Source of the DNA: DAOTVS01 sp034436375
GTDB taxonomy: Bacteria > Chloroflexota > Anaerolineae > SpSt-313
NCBI GenBank assembly: GCA_034436375.1
Contig: DAOTVS010000109.1
Span: forward strand, 1-13,574
Length of the DNA stretch: 13,574 nt
Direction: 5' to 3'
A model generated the notes under the pieces. The model was given only the letters and a program-made list of their open reading frames with translations, was not told the origin of the DNA and did not search any database. A program made the translations under genes and the position numbers. Below are positions 1 through 6,760 of this stretch, piece by piece (positions within the stretch are counted from its first letter, which is position 1; every line of letters begins with the position of its first letter).

Positions 1-1409
1 CTGCCGCCGTTGGTCGGCGAGCGGGGCAGGGTGAGGGCCAGCCGGTATTCGTTGCGGATGTCGCCGGCGATTTGCTTGTAATAGGCTTCGATCTGCGCAG
101 GGTCGCTCGTTTCGGTGTAGCGGCCACCTACCGCCTGCACCAGCGACTGCATGGCCGCGCCGTTGTATTCAGGACTCTGAAGGCCGATCACAAAGAGGCT
201 GAGCCCCGCCCGCCGCGCCTGCGCGATGACCTGCTCGGAGGTATGTTGGCTCCGGTTGTCGGCGCCGTCGGTGAGGAGCAGCACTACCTTGCGGCCCGAA
301 CGGCTGCTCAGGTCGCCTGCGGCAAGCCACAACCCGTCCCACAGGGCCGTCCAACCCTGGGCCTGAAGCTGGTCCAGGGCGCTGACCGCGGCGCTCTTGT
401 CGGCCGTCCACGACTGGAGGAGCTGCACCTTATCGCCAAAGCCAATGATCTCGACCTGATCGTTGGCGCCCAGTTGATCCAGGAATGCGCGCGCGCCCGC
501 GCGGGCGGCGCTCAGGGGCGCCCCCGCCATGCTGCCGGAATAGTCAATCACCAGGGCAGCCGAGATGGGCGATGGCGCAGCCTGGAAATAGGCCAGCGAC
601 GGCTCCTGGACCAGCCTGCTGTCATCGGTTACCCGCAGGTCCGAAGCCTGCAGATCTGTCACCGGCCGGCCTGAGGGATCCAGCACGCGCAGGTAGACAA
701 AGGCCGTCGGTGGAAAGTAGGCCAGGTCGATGCCGGTAATCTCTACCCGGGAGCCGGCGGCGAGGCTGCGCGGCGTCAGCGAAGGCTGGGGTGTGGGCGT
801 TACCATGATGGTCGTCGGCTTTTGTAGCTGGGCGCGCAGGAGCTGGGCGATCTGTTGCTCCTTGTCGAGCCCGTTCTGCTGTGACCAGCGCTCCGCCTCC
901 TGGAACTTGGCCGCGGCTTCATTCGCGGGCAGCGTCTTGCCCCAGGCGATCAGATACTGGGCTTTTTTCTGCGCCAACTGTGCCCGGCAGCTCTTATCGA
1001 TAGGGCGCGCTAAGCGGTCGTCGATGACGGCGATCGCCTGCTGCCAGGCTTTGGTCTCTTCATAGATGGCCAGCTTGGGCAAAAGCTGGGGGCAATCTCC
1101 CACCAGGAGGGGGTAGAACGGCGGCAGGGCATAGCTGTAGAGGAGCCCCGCTATAGCCAGCCCCACACAGCCGATGAGGAGCCCCCCGGCGCCATCCCGC
1201 AACAGGTTGGCGCTCGTTTCCTCCTCACTCCAGTCTGCAGCGTCATCATCCCCGGTCGCCCGCCGCCGCAGCACCCCTATCGCCAGTGCGATCACCGCCA
1301 ACACCGCCAGCGCCCCAGCCAGAGCCACCAGGTGCAGGCGATCCGTCCAGTGCAGGAGCGGCAACGCCGCCAGGACCAACAGCAGGGCGACGATCAGGCG
1401 GCGTATCAT
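1..1409 (-). CDS. Membrane-anchored von Willebrand factor A (VWA) domain protein, C-terminus cut by window edge
   Basis: The frame opens at an ATG (1409-1407) and stays open for 469 codons to the window edge, so the protein is partial. Hydrophobic segments lie at about residues 5-22, 26-47 and 72-94, implying membrane anchoring. A charged helical stretch (about 110-200) leads to a Thr/Pro linker, then a short beta domain (about 220-280, VYLRVLDPSG) and a VWA domain from about residue 283. The MIDAS metal site is visible as DYSGSM (D289) and, later, LLLTDGADN. VWA domains bind ligands or partner proteins through a bound divalent metal; no partner or ligand can be named from sequence. The start codon overlaps the stop of the upstream tubulin-like gene (ATGA), so the two are very likely co-transcribed and translationally coupled. 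VWA identity is firm; the biological role is unknown. Confidence 0.88.
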   Translation of the reverse strand, partial: MIRRLIVALLLVLAALPLLHWTDRLHLVALAGALAVLAVIALAIGVLRRRATGDDDAADWSEEETSANLLRDGAGGLLIGCVGLAIAGLLYSYALPPFYPLLVGDCPQLLPKLAIYEETKAWQQAIAVIDDRLARPIDKSCRAQLAQKKAQYLIAWGKTLPANEAAAKFQEAERWSQQNGLDKEQQIAQLLRAQLQKPTTIMVTPTPQPSLTPRSLAAGSRVEITGIDLAYFPPTAFVYLRVLDPSGRPVTDLQASDLRVTDDSRLVQEPSLAYFQAAPSPISAALVIDYSGSMAGAPLSAARAGARAFLDQLGANDQVEIIGFGDKVQLLQSWTADKSAAVSALDQLQAQGWTALWDGLWLAAGDLSSRSGRKVVLLLTDGADNRSQHTSEQVIAQARRAGLSLFVIGLQSPEYNGAAMQSLVQAVGGRYTETSDPAQIEAYYKQIAGDIRNEYRLALTLPRSPTNGG

Positions 1410-3661
1410 GCTTCCTCCAGTGTGGGTGCTGCGGCTTCTGGCGCCGGTGCGGCGACCGGCAGACCGATGATCTCGCTCACTTCGGTGCTGGGTGTATAGT
1501 GCAGGGCCTGGAAGATACCGTCGAGGTAGAGCCGGTGCCCGGGCACGTGCGCCAGGGCGGTCGCCTCGGGGTCCCCCAGAGTGGTCAACAGGTCCTGCTG
1601 ATACTCGGGTGTGAGCAGATCGTACCACTCCTTCACCAGGTAAGTATCGACATAAACAATGCCGATACCCCCAGCCATGCTCTCTGCGCAGACGAGCTGG
1701 ATCTCGCTGCCGATCTCGTCGCGGGCCTGCTCCAGCTCACGGTAGAGATCGCCCTCCAGGGGCGGCAGCACGCGGATGCGCTGGTCGGTTTCGGCGTCGG
1801 GCCGGGGCAGCCCGCCCCAGTAGGGGCCCATGATCTCGGCGTCGCGGTCCAGCCGGTTGACGATGGCCAGGGCGCCCCCATCCGGGCCAAGCCTGAGGAT
1901 GGAGGCCAGCCCTTCCAGGGTCACGCCACGAGTCGTCTGGCGCAGCTCAAAATAGAGACGCTCCAGGGAATCGGTGCGTGCTGCACGCAGCAGGACCTCA
2001 AAGGCGGTTTGATGGGGGTACACTTGTTCGCTGAGGCTGCGGTAGCGCACCGAGCGCTCGTCGACGGCAGGCGGCAGGGTGGCCAGGAGCCGGTTCAGGG
2101 CCGCCCTTATGGCCTGGAAAGGCTCCTGATCGTTGCGGATCAGGTCATCGGTGCGCTCCAAGAGCTTGTTCAGCGCCGTGATGCGAGCTTGGCGCTCGCT
2201 GTGCTCCCGGGCCACACGCCGATAGTCCACCGCTGCATGCAGGAAGGCCAGGCGGCGGCGGTTGGCCGGGTACCACAGGGCGCGCATGTGCTCTTCGATG
2301 GTGCGTGGACAGAGCAGGGCAATGGCGCGGTCCAGGTTGCGCCGGGCGCGCCGAAGGGAGCGGTCCAATTCTCCCTGCTCCACCAGGGCATGGGTCTCCT
2401 CATCCAGCGCACGGAGGGTGGCTGTGCGGACGATGCGCGCCTGGGTCAGGTCGTTCAGCAGGCTGGCCAGGCCAGCAGGCGGCGTGCTACGGAAAAGCGC
2501 CCCTAAGGCTGCCTCTTCACCGCTGGGCCGGCGGAAGTGCACCTCCGGCTCGGCGACATGTACGGCCTGCATCACCAGCGCACGCAAGTTATCGGCGGTG
2601 AGGACGCCGTTCAACGCATCGGCGGCCGCCTTTTGCAGATCAGCAGGGAAGCCCCCAACCAACTCAGAGGCAGCCTCGATGGGTGACTGGTAATCGACCG
2701 ATAACCCGTCACGCGGCGCGTTGACTTGATTGAGTTGCCGGTCAATCTCGCGCAGGACGTGGCGCGCTGCGCCGGCCACCACATCGTCCTCCGTCATGGA
2801 AGAACGGAACCAACCGCTGCGGATGAGGGTAAAATTGCCCCAGGTCGCGGCTGCGCTGCGGTTGGCCTGCGGGCGATCCAGTAACTCGCGCGTCTTGGCC
2901 GCCGTGATGGCCTGCGCCCAGAGGGCTGAGTAGTGGGCGCGCAACACGGTATCGTTGCCTACCGGCGGCAACTCGATCCCCAGCCAACGGTGTACCGCCT
3001 TGGGGTGCGTGGGGGGCTGTTTTTGGAAGGCCATATCCTCCAGCACCCCCAGGGGAGCATTGTCATGCACGTGGCTGCCCAGTCCGGTAAAGCTCATGCG
3101 CCCCACGACATAGTGGGTCACCGATACCGTGCGCCCGGCGAAGAGCTCGCAGATCGTCTCGACAGCAGCGTTGGCAATGCCGCGGCCCGTCGCGCCGGCG
3201 TTGGAGTGAAAGACGTCGATCTCGATGCGCGTGAGCTGCCCCCCGGCGCGGATCGTCAGATCGTCGATCATCGCCCGGAAAGTGCTTGTCAGCCCCTGGC
3301 TCAAGCGCGTTTGCCAGGCCAGGTACGCGACCGCCGGCACCTGCCCCAGCCCCTTGGCCAGGTCTACCGATTTGCAGCCCATGGTCGCAATCACGCGTTC
3401 CAGGTGAGCCTCGTGGCCCGGCAGCGGCGCCCGGCCACTGTGTTGGCCGTCAAAGCGAGCGCAGAGGCTACGCACCGTCTCATCGCGCGCCAGGTCGATG
3501 GGCACCAGCTCCGAGGCCATCGCCACATCGTCTGTCTCGCTGTAGGCATCGATATATACCACCCGGTGAGCATCGACCATGGCCGGATGCTGGGCAATGG
3601 CCTTGAAGCAACCGCCCACGACCAGGGCGATCCTGGGTGTGCGCGGATTCCTTTCTGCCAC
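1406..3661 (-). CDS. Tubulin-like domain protein (Tubulin_2-like), 751 aa
   Basis: A long protein partnered with the VWA gene. I assign it to the tubulin-like family on architecture. An N-terminal beta strand and turn (IALVVGGCF, residues 11-19) is followed by a VVYIDAYSE segment (34-42) in the place of the FtsZ/tubulin VNTD region. A glycine-rich NAGATGRG loop (154-161) then stands where tubulins have GGGTGSG, followed by a helix ANAAVETICELF. The C-terminal half (about 300-700) is mostly helical and charged. The signature is degenerate, so GTP binding is uncertain. The start chosen is GTG 3661: AGGAGGA lies 9 nt upstream, and a terminator-like hairpin, poly-U and a promoter occupy the DNA before it. 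The frame stays open to 3892, but that extension runs back through the leader and promoter. The stop overlaps the VWA start by 4 bp. Family assignment is moderate; function is unknown. Confidence 0.62.
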   Translation of the reverse strand: MAERNPRTPRIALVVGGCFKAIAQHPAMVDAHRVVYIDAYSETDDVAMASELVPIDLARDETVRSLCARFDGQHSGRAPLPGHEAHLERVIATMGCKSVDLAKGLGQVPAVAYLAWQTRLSQGLTSTFRAMIDDLTIRAGGQLTRIEIDVFHSNAGATGRGIANAAVETICELFAGRTVSVTHYVVGRMSFTGLGSHVHDNAPLGVLEDMAFQKQPPTHPKAVHRWLGIELPPVGNDTVLRAHYSALWAQAITAAKTRELLDRPQANRSAAATWGNFTLIRSGWFRSSMTEDDVVAGAARHVLREIDRQLNQVNAPRDGLSVDYQSPIEAASELVGGFPADLQKAAADALNGVLTADNLRALVMQAVHVAEPEVHFRRPSGEEAALGALFRSTPPAGLASLLNDLTQARIVRTATLRALDEETHALVEQGELDRSLRRARRNLDRAIALLCPRTIEEHMRALWYPANRRRLAFLHAAVDYRRVAREHSERQARITALNKLLERTDDLIRNDQEPFQAIRAALNRLLATLPPAVDERSVRYRSLSEQVYPHQTAFEVLLRAARTDSLERLYFELRQTTRGVTLEGLASILRLGPDGGALAIVNRLDRDAEIMGPYWGGLPRPDAETDQRIRVLPPLEGDLYRELEQARDEIGSEIQLVCAESMAGGIGIVYVDTYLVKEWYDLLTPEYQQDLLTTLGDPEATALAHVPGHRLYLDGIFQALHYTPSTEVSEIIGLPVAAPAPEAAAPTLEEA

Positions 3662-3805
3662 CGTGGCTTCTCCTCCTGGGGGGAACAAAAAAAGCCCGCC
3701 CCGGCAAAGGCGAGCTGAGTACGAGGGCGCCGGAGACCATACCAAGGGTGGAGAGTACCTGCTCACCTTTGCTATGGGAACACCGTTCCCCCGGGTTTGA
3801 TTGTG
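3662..3805 (-). promoter_or_regulatory. Structured 5' leader with mutually exclusive antiterminator and terminator
   Basis: Seen in sequence, minus strand: GCAAAGGTGAGC (3772-3761) can pair with GCTCGCCTTTGC (3715-3704), 12 bp with one G-U. The helix can extend inwards through GTAC (3758-3755) with GTAC (3722-3719). The same GCTCGCC strand (3715-3709) can instead pair with GGCGGGC (3700-3694) directly before seven U. A 5' GGGGGAAC (3792-3785) can pair locally with GTTCCC (3781-3776) or at long range with GTTCCCCC (3686-3679) just before the Shine-Dalgarno. This is the layout of a transcription-attenuation riboswitch or protein-binding leader. I do not recognise a known class; the T-box and moco consensus features I looked for are absent. 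The regulatory role is inferred. Confidence 0.6.
3687..3715 (-). terminator. Intrinsic terminator inside the operon leader
   Basis: The 7-bp stem GCTCGCC/GGCGGGC (one U-G pair, 8-nt loop) is followed immediately by seven T on the minus strand (3693-3687). It lies upstream of the Shine-Dalgarno, not at a gene end, so it would act as an attenuator controlling the tubulin-like/VWA operon. Confidence 0.7.
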
Positions 3806-3811
3806 GCGGGG

Positions 3812-3841
3812 ATTATAGCATAGGGTTGTAGAAGGGGTCAA
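3812..3841 (-). promoter_or_regulatory. Sigma-70-type promoter of the tubulin-like/VWA operon
   Basis: On the minus strand TTGACC (3841-3836) is followed after 18 nt by a perfect TATAAT (3817-3812). Transcription would start near 3805, giving a leader of about 145 nt before the GTG at 3661. No competing promoter of this quality lies closer to the gene. Confidence 0.75.
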
Positions 3842-3926
3842 GCCCTGCCGCCTACAGCGCCTACCGCCGGGCAAAACAGCCCACGGCCCCATCCGCAGAA
3901 TGGCGCTTCCCGCACGGCCTGTTTTC

Positions 3927-3935
3927 TGTTATTAT
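3927..3935 (+). promoter_or_regulatory. Candidate extended -10 promoter for the SHOCT gene
   Basis: TGT precedes TATTAT (3930-3935), fitting an extended -10 (TGn-TATnAT). The region 17 nt upstream (TTCCCG, 3907-3912) is a weak -35. Transcription would begin near 3942, about 75 nt before the SHOCT start. Confidence 0.45.
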
Positions 3936-4017
3936 GTAATCGTTTCAGAGGCAGCGCCGGTATGTGCGCCAAGGTGCAAACTAACCGGGTGCGCTTCTTG
4001 GATAGGAGGATATGACC

Positions 4018-4272
4018 ATGTGGTTTGGACGTTGCTGGAATTGGTTCGGGGCTGGGCCCGGCGGCTGGGGCTGGATGATGGGAGGCGGCGTGATGATGCT
4101 GTTATTTCTGGTGGGGCTGATTATAGTGGGTGTGTGGGCTGTGCGATCCTGGCAAGGCGGCCCGATGAGAACGCAGGCGCATCCCGGGCTGGAGGCGCTC
4201 AATCTGCGCTATGCCCGCGGCGAGATCAGCAAGGCTGAATATGAGGAGATGCGGCGCGACATTGAGCGCTAG
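4018..4272 (+). CDS. Small SHOCT-domain membrane protein
   Basis: An 84-aa protein with a Trp/Gly/Met-rich N-terminus, one transmembrane helix (about residues 21-41, LLFLVGLIIVGVWAV) and a C-terminal SHOCT motif (LNLRYARGEISKAEYEEMRRDI). SHOCT is a short helical domain found at the C-terminus of many small bacterial membrane proteins, often thought to mediate oligomerisation; no enzymatic role is known. Two ATGs are in frame. AGGAGG (4004-4009) is only 2 nt from ATG 4012 but 8 nt from ATG 4018, so 4018 is preferred. The gene converges on another SHOCT gene on the opposite strand. Family assignment is confident; cellular role is unknown. Confidence 0.85.
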   Translation: MWFGRCWNWFGAGPGGWGWMMGGGVMMLLFLVGLIIVGVWAVRSWQGGPMRTQAHPGLEALNLRYARGEISKAEYEEMRRDIER

Positions 4273-4327
4273 CAGGCTCACTGAAAGGTTCTGGCGGGCG
4301 CGAGCCCGTTCCCTGGGAAGAGACTAT

Positions 4328-4355
4328 GGCAGGGGGGGCAAACGCTCCCCCTGCC
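4328..4355. terminator. Hairpin between convergent SHOCT genes
   Basis: GGCAGGGGG (4328-4336) and CCCCCTGCC (4347-4355) form a perfect 9-bp stem with a 10-nt loop, placed between two convergent genes. There is no clear U-run on either side, so it may be a weak bidirectional terminator or an mRNA 3' stabiliser. A smaller CGGGC-GCGA-GCCCG hairpin lies just before it, near 4294-4308. Confidence 0.5.
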
Positions 4356-4365
4356 CACGTCTACC

Positions 4366-4578
4366 TCATGATCCTTGTTCCGGGCCAGCGGGCGCCTGTA
4401 CCAGAGACCGCAGGCGCTCTTCAAACTCGTCGCGGCCAATCTCCCCACGCACATAACGGTCCTCGAGGATGTGTAGGGCATCTCTTTTGCGCTCACGCAT
4501 GCTGTGCGGATGCAACCGTTGCAGGGCTTTCCAGATCAGCACGCCGCCCGCGCTTAACATCACGAACCAGCCCAGCAT
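4366..4578 (-). CDS. Small SHOCT-domain membrane protein (second copy)
   Basis: A 70-aa protein with an N-terminal transmembrane helix (residues about 2-19, LGWFVMLSAGGVLIWKAL), a basic linker (RERKRD) and a SHOCT motif (ILEDRYVRGEIGRDEFEERLRSL). GGGAGG lies 6 nt before the ATG at 4578. The topology matches the neighbouring plus-strand SHOCT protein, but outside the SHOCT motif the two differ greatly, so a recent duplication is unlikely. It sits downstream of the cytochrome-like remnant on the same strand, separated by 27 nt. Function is unknown; the family call is good. Confidence 0.82.
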   Translation of the reverse strand: MLGWFVMLSAGGVLIWKALQRLHPHSMRERKRDALHILEDRYVRGEIGRDEFEERLRSLVQAPAGPEQGS

Positions 4579-4605
4579 TAGAAACCTCCCTCAGGCCGTC
4601 TATGG

Positions 4606-5019
4606 CTATTCGCTGCAGTTCCGCAACAGTTGTGCCACGCGGCCGCGGAGCGCCTCGCACTGCCGCCTCGCCGGCTGCCGGTTCGTCTGGACCATTATGC
4701 GGGCGGACACAGGGAAGCTGGTTTTGGTGATACCGTTACGGGTGACCGTAGGAACGGGCGTTCCCTGGTGCACTGCCTGGAGATAGCTGACGATGTAGCT
4801 CAGCCAGCTATCGCTGAGCTGCTGCGTATCCCACATCGGCATTTGGCCCCGGCCCTGGCGCACGGTCTGCTCCATGGTGCTCATGGGGAGCGATTCAACC
4901 TCAGACACGGGGGCCGCCCCTTCTTGATTAGTGGGGTGGCACACGCAGCCAAAGCTGGATAGGACACAAGGGCGGCGCCATCGTGAGGCACGGTGCACCC
5001 GCTGGCTATCGAGGAGCAA
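4606..5019 (-). pseudogene. Degenerate class I cytochrome c-like domain
   Basis: The open frame carries cytochrome c signatures. VRQGRGQMPMW includes the likely axial Met, and LSDSWLSYIVSYLQ matches the usual C-terminal helix (LSDxELxxIVxYL). The haem site, however, reads GCVCH, one residue shorter than CxxCH. The N-terminus (MLLDSQRVHRASRWRR) has no signal peptide or membrane anchor, and the only in-frame upstream start is a TTG with no Shine-Dalgarno. The protein continues about 60 residues past the cytochrome fold. Together these suggest a decayed or truncated cytochrome c rather than a working one, although a single sequencing indel near 4948 could also explain the motif. It follows the DUF2892 gene on the same strand. 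The start coordinate is arbitrary; the domain proper spans roughly 4770-4965. Confidence 0.5.
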
Positions 5020-5055
5020 GTTCCATGCCAGGTTTCCCAGGCATCGGACAGAGGC

Positions 5056-5268
5056 TCATCTCTTATAGGTTGAGATGCCCGTCAGGCTGTAGATCATGCA
5101 GTGACCGGTGATAGCTGTGAACAACAGCACTCCACCCGCCAGGGCCAGAGCAATTCTCCTGCGCCGGGCGCCCCCGGCATAGAAGGGGGCCAGGCCGGAC
5201 CACAACAGGCCTGCCCCCAGCGTCGCGCGGATCAAGCGATCAACCCTGCTTTCGTTGCGTTCGAGCAT
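5056..5268 (-). CDS. DUF2892 (YgaP-like) small inner-membrane protein
   Basis: A 70-aa protein matching the DUF2892 pattern. ESRVDRLIRATLGAGLL at the N-terminus resembles the family's N-x-G-x-x-DRxxR-x-xLG motif. Two hydrophobic helices (about 16-31 and 38-55) follow, and the C-terminus GHCMIYSLTGIST matches the family's G-C-P-x-Y-x-x-x-GIST. DUF2892 proteins are small membrane proteins, often found alone or fused to rhodanese domains in sulfur-handling YgaP; none of that partner is visible here. AGGAGG lies 8 nt before ATG 5268, which fixes the start; the longer open frame upstream is not supported. It is followed within 40 nt by the cytochrome c-like remnant. Confidence 0.85.
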   Translation of the reverse strand: MLERNESRVDRLIRATLGAGLLWSGLAPFYAGGARRRRIALALAGGVLLFTAITGHCMIYSLTGISTYKR

Positions 5269-5269
5269 C

Positions 5270-5640
5270 AGCCAGACCTCCTTTGTCGTGAGAAGCATCG
5301 ACTGCTTCGTCTGTGAGCTGGCCAGCAACAGGTGTGCCAGGGCGGTGCGCTTGCCTGGCCTGCATCCTGCCAGGCTGACCAACGAGAGGCGCCGAGCCCG
5401 CCGGGAGGGTGCATCCAGGACCCGTATCCGCCGCCCGGGTTGCAGCCGGCTATGCCGCCACGTTGCCAAGCCTCAACCTGGGAGAGGGAGGCACAGGGCA
5501 TGTCCAGCCGCCCAAAAGGCCCTGTACCAGGGTAGCGCGAAGGGTAAAGCCTGCTTGCCAGGGCAGAGCGCTCGTGGCGGCAGCCTGCTGGCCGCGAACT
5601 CGCTGACGCATCTTGGAATACACCCCGCTGGGAATGCACA
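5270..5640. other. Gene-free stretch upstream of moaC
   Basis: About 370 bp between the divergent DUF2892 and moaC genes. Short open frames exist on both strands but have biased composition, no Shine-Dalgarno and no recognisable motif. A 7-bp inverted repeat, ACAGGGC and GCCCTGT (about 5493-5526), is visible. The promoter of the DUF2892 gene should lie here, but I could not find a convincing one. Confidence 0.5.
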
Positions 5641-5668
5641 TTGACGCTCTGCCGCCAGGGGGTATAAT
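5641..5668 (+). promoter_or_regulatory. moaC promoter
   Basis: TTGACG (5641-5646) and a perfect TATAAT (5663-5668) are separated by 16 nt. The predicted start near 5675 gives a short leader of about 40 nt, with no room for a large riboswitch. Confidence 0.78.
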
Positions 5669-5713
5669 GGCCAGAAGTTACTCTGCATTGAATGCTTACA
5701 CGGAGGCCCTGAT

Positions 5714-6211
5714 GTGTCATTGACGCATGTGGACGAGCGTGGTCAGGCGCACATGGTGGATGTAGGGGAAAAGCCGATCACACGGCGGGAGGCGGTGGCT
5801 CGCGGCTGGGTAGTGATGAAATCCGAGACCCTGGCCCTTATCCAGGCCGGGGGGCTGCCCAAAGGCGATGTATTGGCCACGGCGCGCATTGCCGGTATCA
5901 TGGCCGCCAAGCGCACCTCTGAGCTGATTCCACTCTGCCACCCGTTGCCGCTGGACTCGGTCACTATCGAGTGTCGGCCCGATGAGGCGGCCAGCGCCGT
6001 GGAAATCACGGCAACGGTGCGCGTCACGGCGCGCACCGGCGCTGAGATGGAGGCCCTCACCGCCGCCTCGGTCACAGCGCTGACCATCTATGATATGTGC
6101 AAGGCCGTGGACCGCTCGATGCATATCGAGTCTGTGCGGCTGCTGAGCAAATCTGGCGGCCGCAGCGGCACGTGGGAATTGCCGGCGGGAGAGGCGGAGC
6201 GGCGGCCGTGA
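5714..6211 (+). CDS. moaC: Cyclic pyranopterin monophosphate synthase MoaC
   Basis: MoaC converts the MoaA product (3',8-cyclo-7,8-dihydro-GTP) to cyclic pyranopterin monophosphate in cytosolic molybdenum cofactor synthesis. The 165-aa protein has normal family length and the family motifs: MKSETLALI, GLPKGDVLATARIAGIMAAK, ELIPLCHPLPL, EMEALTAASVTALTIYDMCKAVDR and the KSGGRSG tail. K50, D127 and K130 match the catalytic Lys/Asp/Lys known from E. coli MoaC (K51, D128, K131). The start is GTG 5714 with GGAGG 7 nt upstream. An overlapping ATG at 5712 is in another frame and stops after three codons. The gene has its own promoter and converges on the MOSC gene, so it is not in an operon with moaA here. 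Confidence 0.97.
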   Translation: MSLTHVDERGQAHMVDVGEKPITRREAVARGWVVMKSETLALIQAGGLPKGDVLATARIAGIMAAKRTSELIPLCHPLPLDSVTIECRPDEAASAVEITATVRVTARTGAEMEALTAASVTALTIYDMCKAVDRSMHIESVRLLSKSGGRSGTWELPAGEAERRP

Positions 6212-6241
6212 TCAGCTGGCTGTAGCATGACGGCCGCAGGA

Positions 6242-6278
6242 CCAGGGCCACGTTGAGGCCGCGACAGCGCGGCCCTGG
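6242..6278. terminator. Strong hairpin between convergent moaC and MOSC genes
   Basis: GGCCGCG-ACAG-CGCGGCC (6257-6274) is a perfect 7-bp hairpin. An outer alternative pairs CCAGGGCC (6242-6249) with GGCCCTGG (6271-6278). The position between two gene ends suggests a shared bidirectional terminator, though no U-run follows on either strand. Confidence 0.5.
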
Positions 6279-6290
6279 GCATCACCTCAT

Positions 6291-6743
6291 CTACTCCTTT
6301 GCCTCTGTCAGGATCTCGACCCTATCCCCAACCTTTACCAGGCTTGGCTCCAGGATGCGCACAAAGATGCCTTCGCGCGGCATGACACAATCGCCAGCCT
6401 GATAGTAAATGGCGCAGCGGTCATGACAAATCTTGCCGATCTGCGTCACTTCGGCCAGGGCCGAGCCAATGCGCAGGCGGGTGCCGATGGGCAGAGTGTG
6501 CAACACCAGACCTTCGGTCGTGATGTTCTCTGCAAAACTGCCGGCGTGCACGTTCAGCCCCTTGGCCCGCATCTTCTCGATGGATTCCCAGGCCAGCAGG
6601 CTCACCTGGCGGTGCCAATGGCCGGCATGGGCGTCACCTACAATGCCCCAGTCGGCCCGCAATTCAGCCTGCCCCACGTCGTGCTTGGGCGTGCCTTTGC
6701 GTTCGCTCACACAGACAGCCAGGACCCTGCCGATGCTTTCCAT
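6291..6743 (-). CDS. MOSC domain-containing protein
   Basis: A 150-aa stand-alone MOSC domain. Diagnostic segments are WGIVGDAHAGHWHRQVSLLA (32-51), HAGSFAENITTEGL (66-79) and IGKICHDRCAIYYQAGDCVMPREG with Cys106, Cys110 and Cys119. MOSC domains are the C-terminal part of Mo-cofactor sulfurases and relatives and are thought to bind molybdenum cofactor or carry sulfur on a conserved cysteine; the exact substrate here is unknown. AGGAGG lies 6 nt before ATG 6743. The gene follows moaA by 17 nt on the same strand, so co-transcription is very likely and supports a role in Mo-cofactor maturation or delivery. Which cysteine is functional cannot be told from sequence alone. Confidence 0.9.
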   Translation of the reverse strand: MESIGRVLAVCVSERKGTPKHDVGQAELRADWGIVGDAHAGHWHRQVSLLAWESIEKMRAKGLNVHAGSFAENITTEGLVLHTLPIGTRLRIGSALAEVTQIGKICHDRCAIYYQAGDCVMPREGIFVRILEPSLVKVGDRVEILTEAKE

Positions 6744-6760
6744 GCAACCCCTCCTGAACT

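Noticed and set aside
72..674. Plus-strand 200-codon open frame at the left edge
   Set aside because: It is the shadow of the VWA protein, whose MIDAS motifs are on the minus strand through the same DNA.
1286..2506. Plus-strand 406-codon open frame
   Set aside because: It is antisense to the tubulin-like gene (and the start of the VWA gene), which has a proper Shine-Dalgarno, start and operon structure. The translation lacks domain motifs and has the composition typical of the reverse of a GC-rich gene.
3662..3805. T-box or other known riboswitch in the tubulin-like leader
   Set aside because: The leader is too short for a canonical T-box and lacks a good UGGNACC antiterminator bulge. Other known consensus sequences that I could recall (cyclic-di-GMP, ZTP, SAM, glycine) do not match.
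3662..3892. N-terminal extension of the tubulin-like protein to an ATG at 3892
   Set aside because: The added 77 codons run through the promoter and the terminator hairpin. GTG 3661 has a well-placed AGGAGGA.
5450..5641. Minus-strand 63-codon frame in the gap before moaC
   Set aside because: No Shine-Dalgarno, no motif, and biased composition. Not supportable as a gene.
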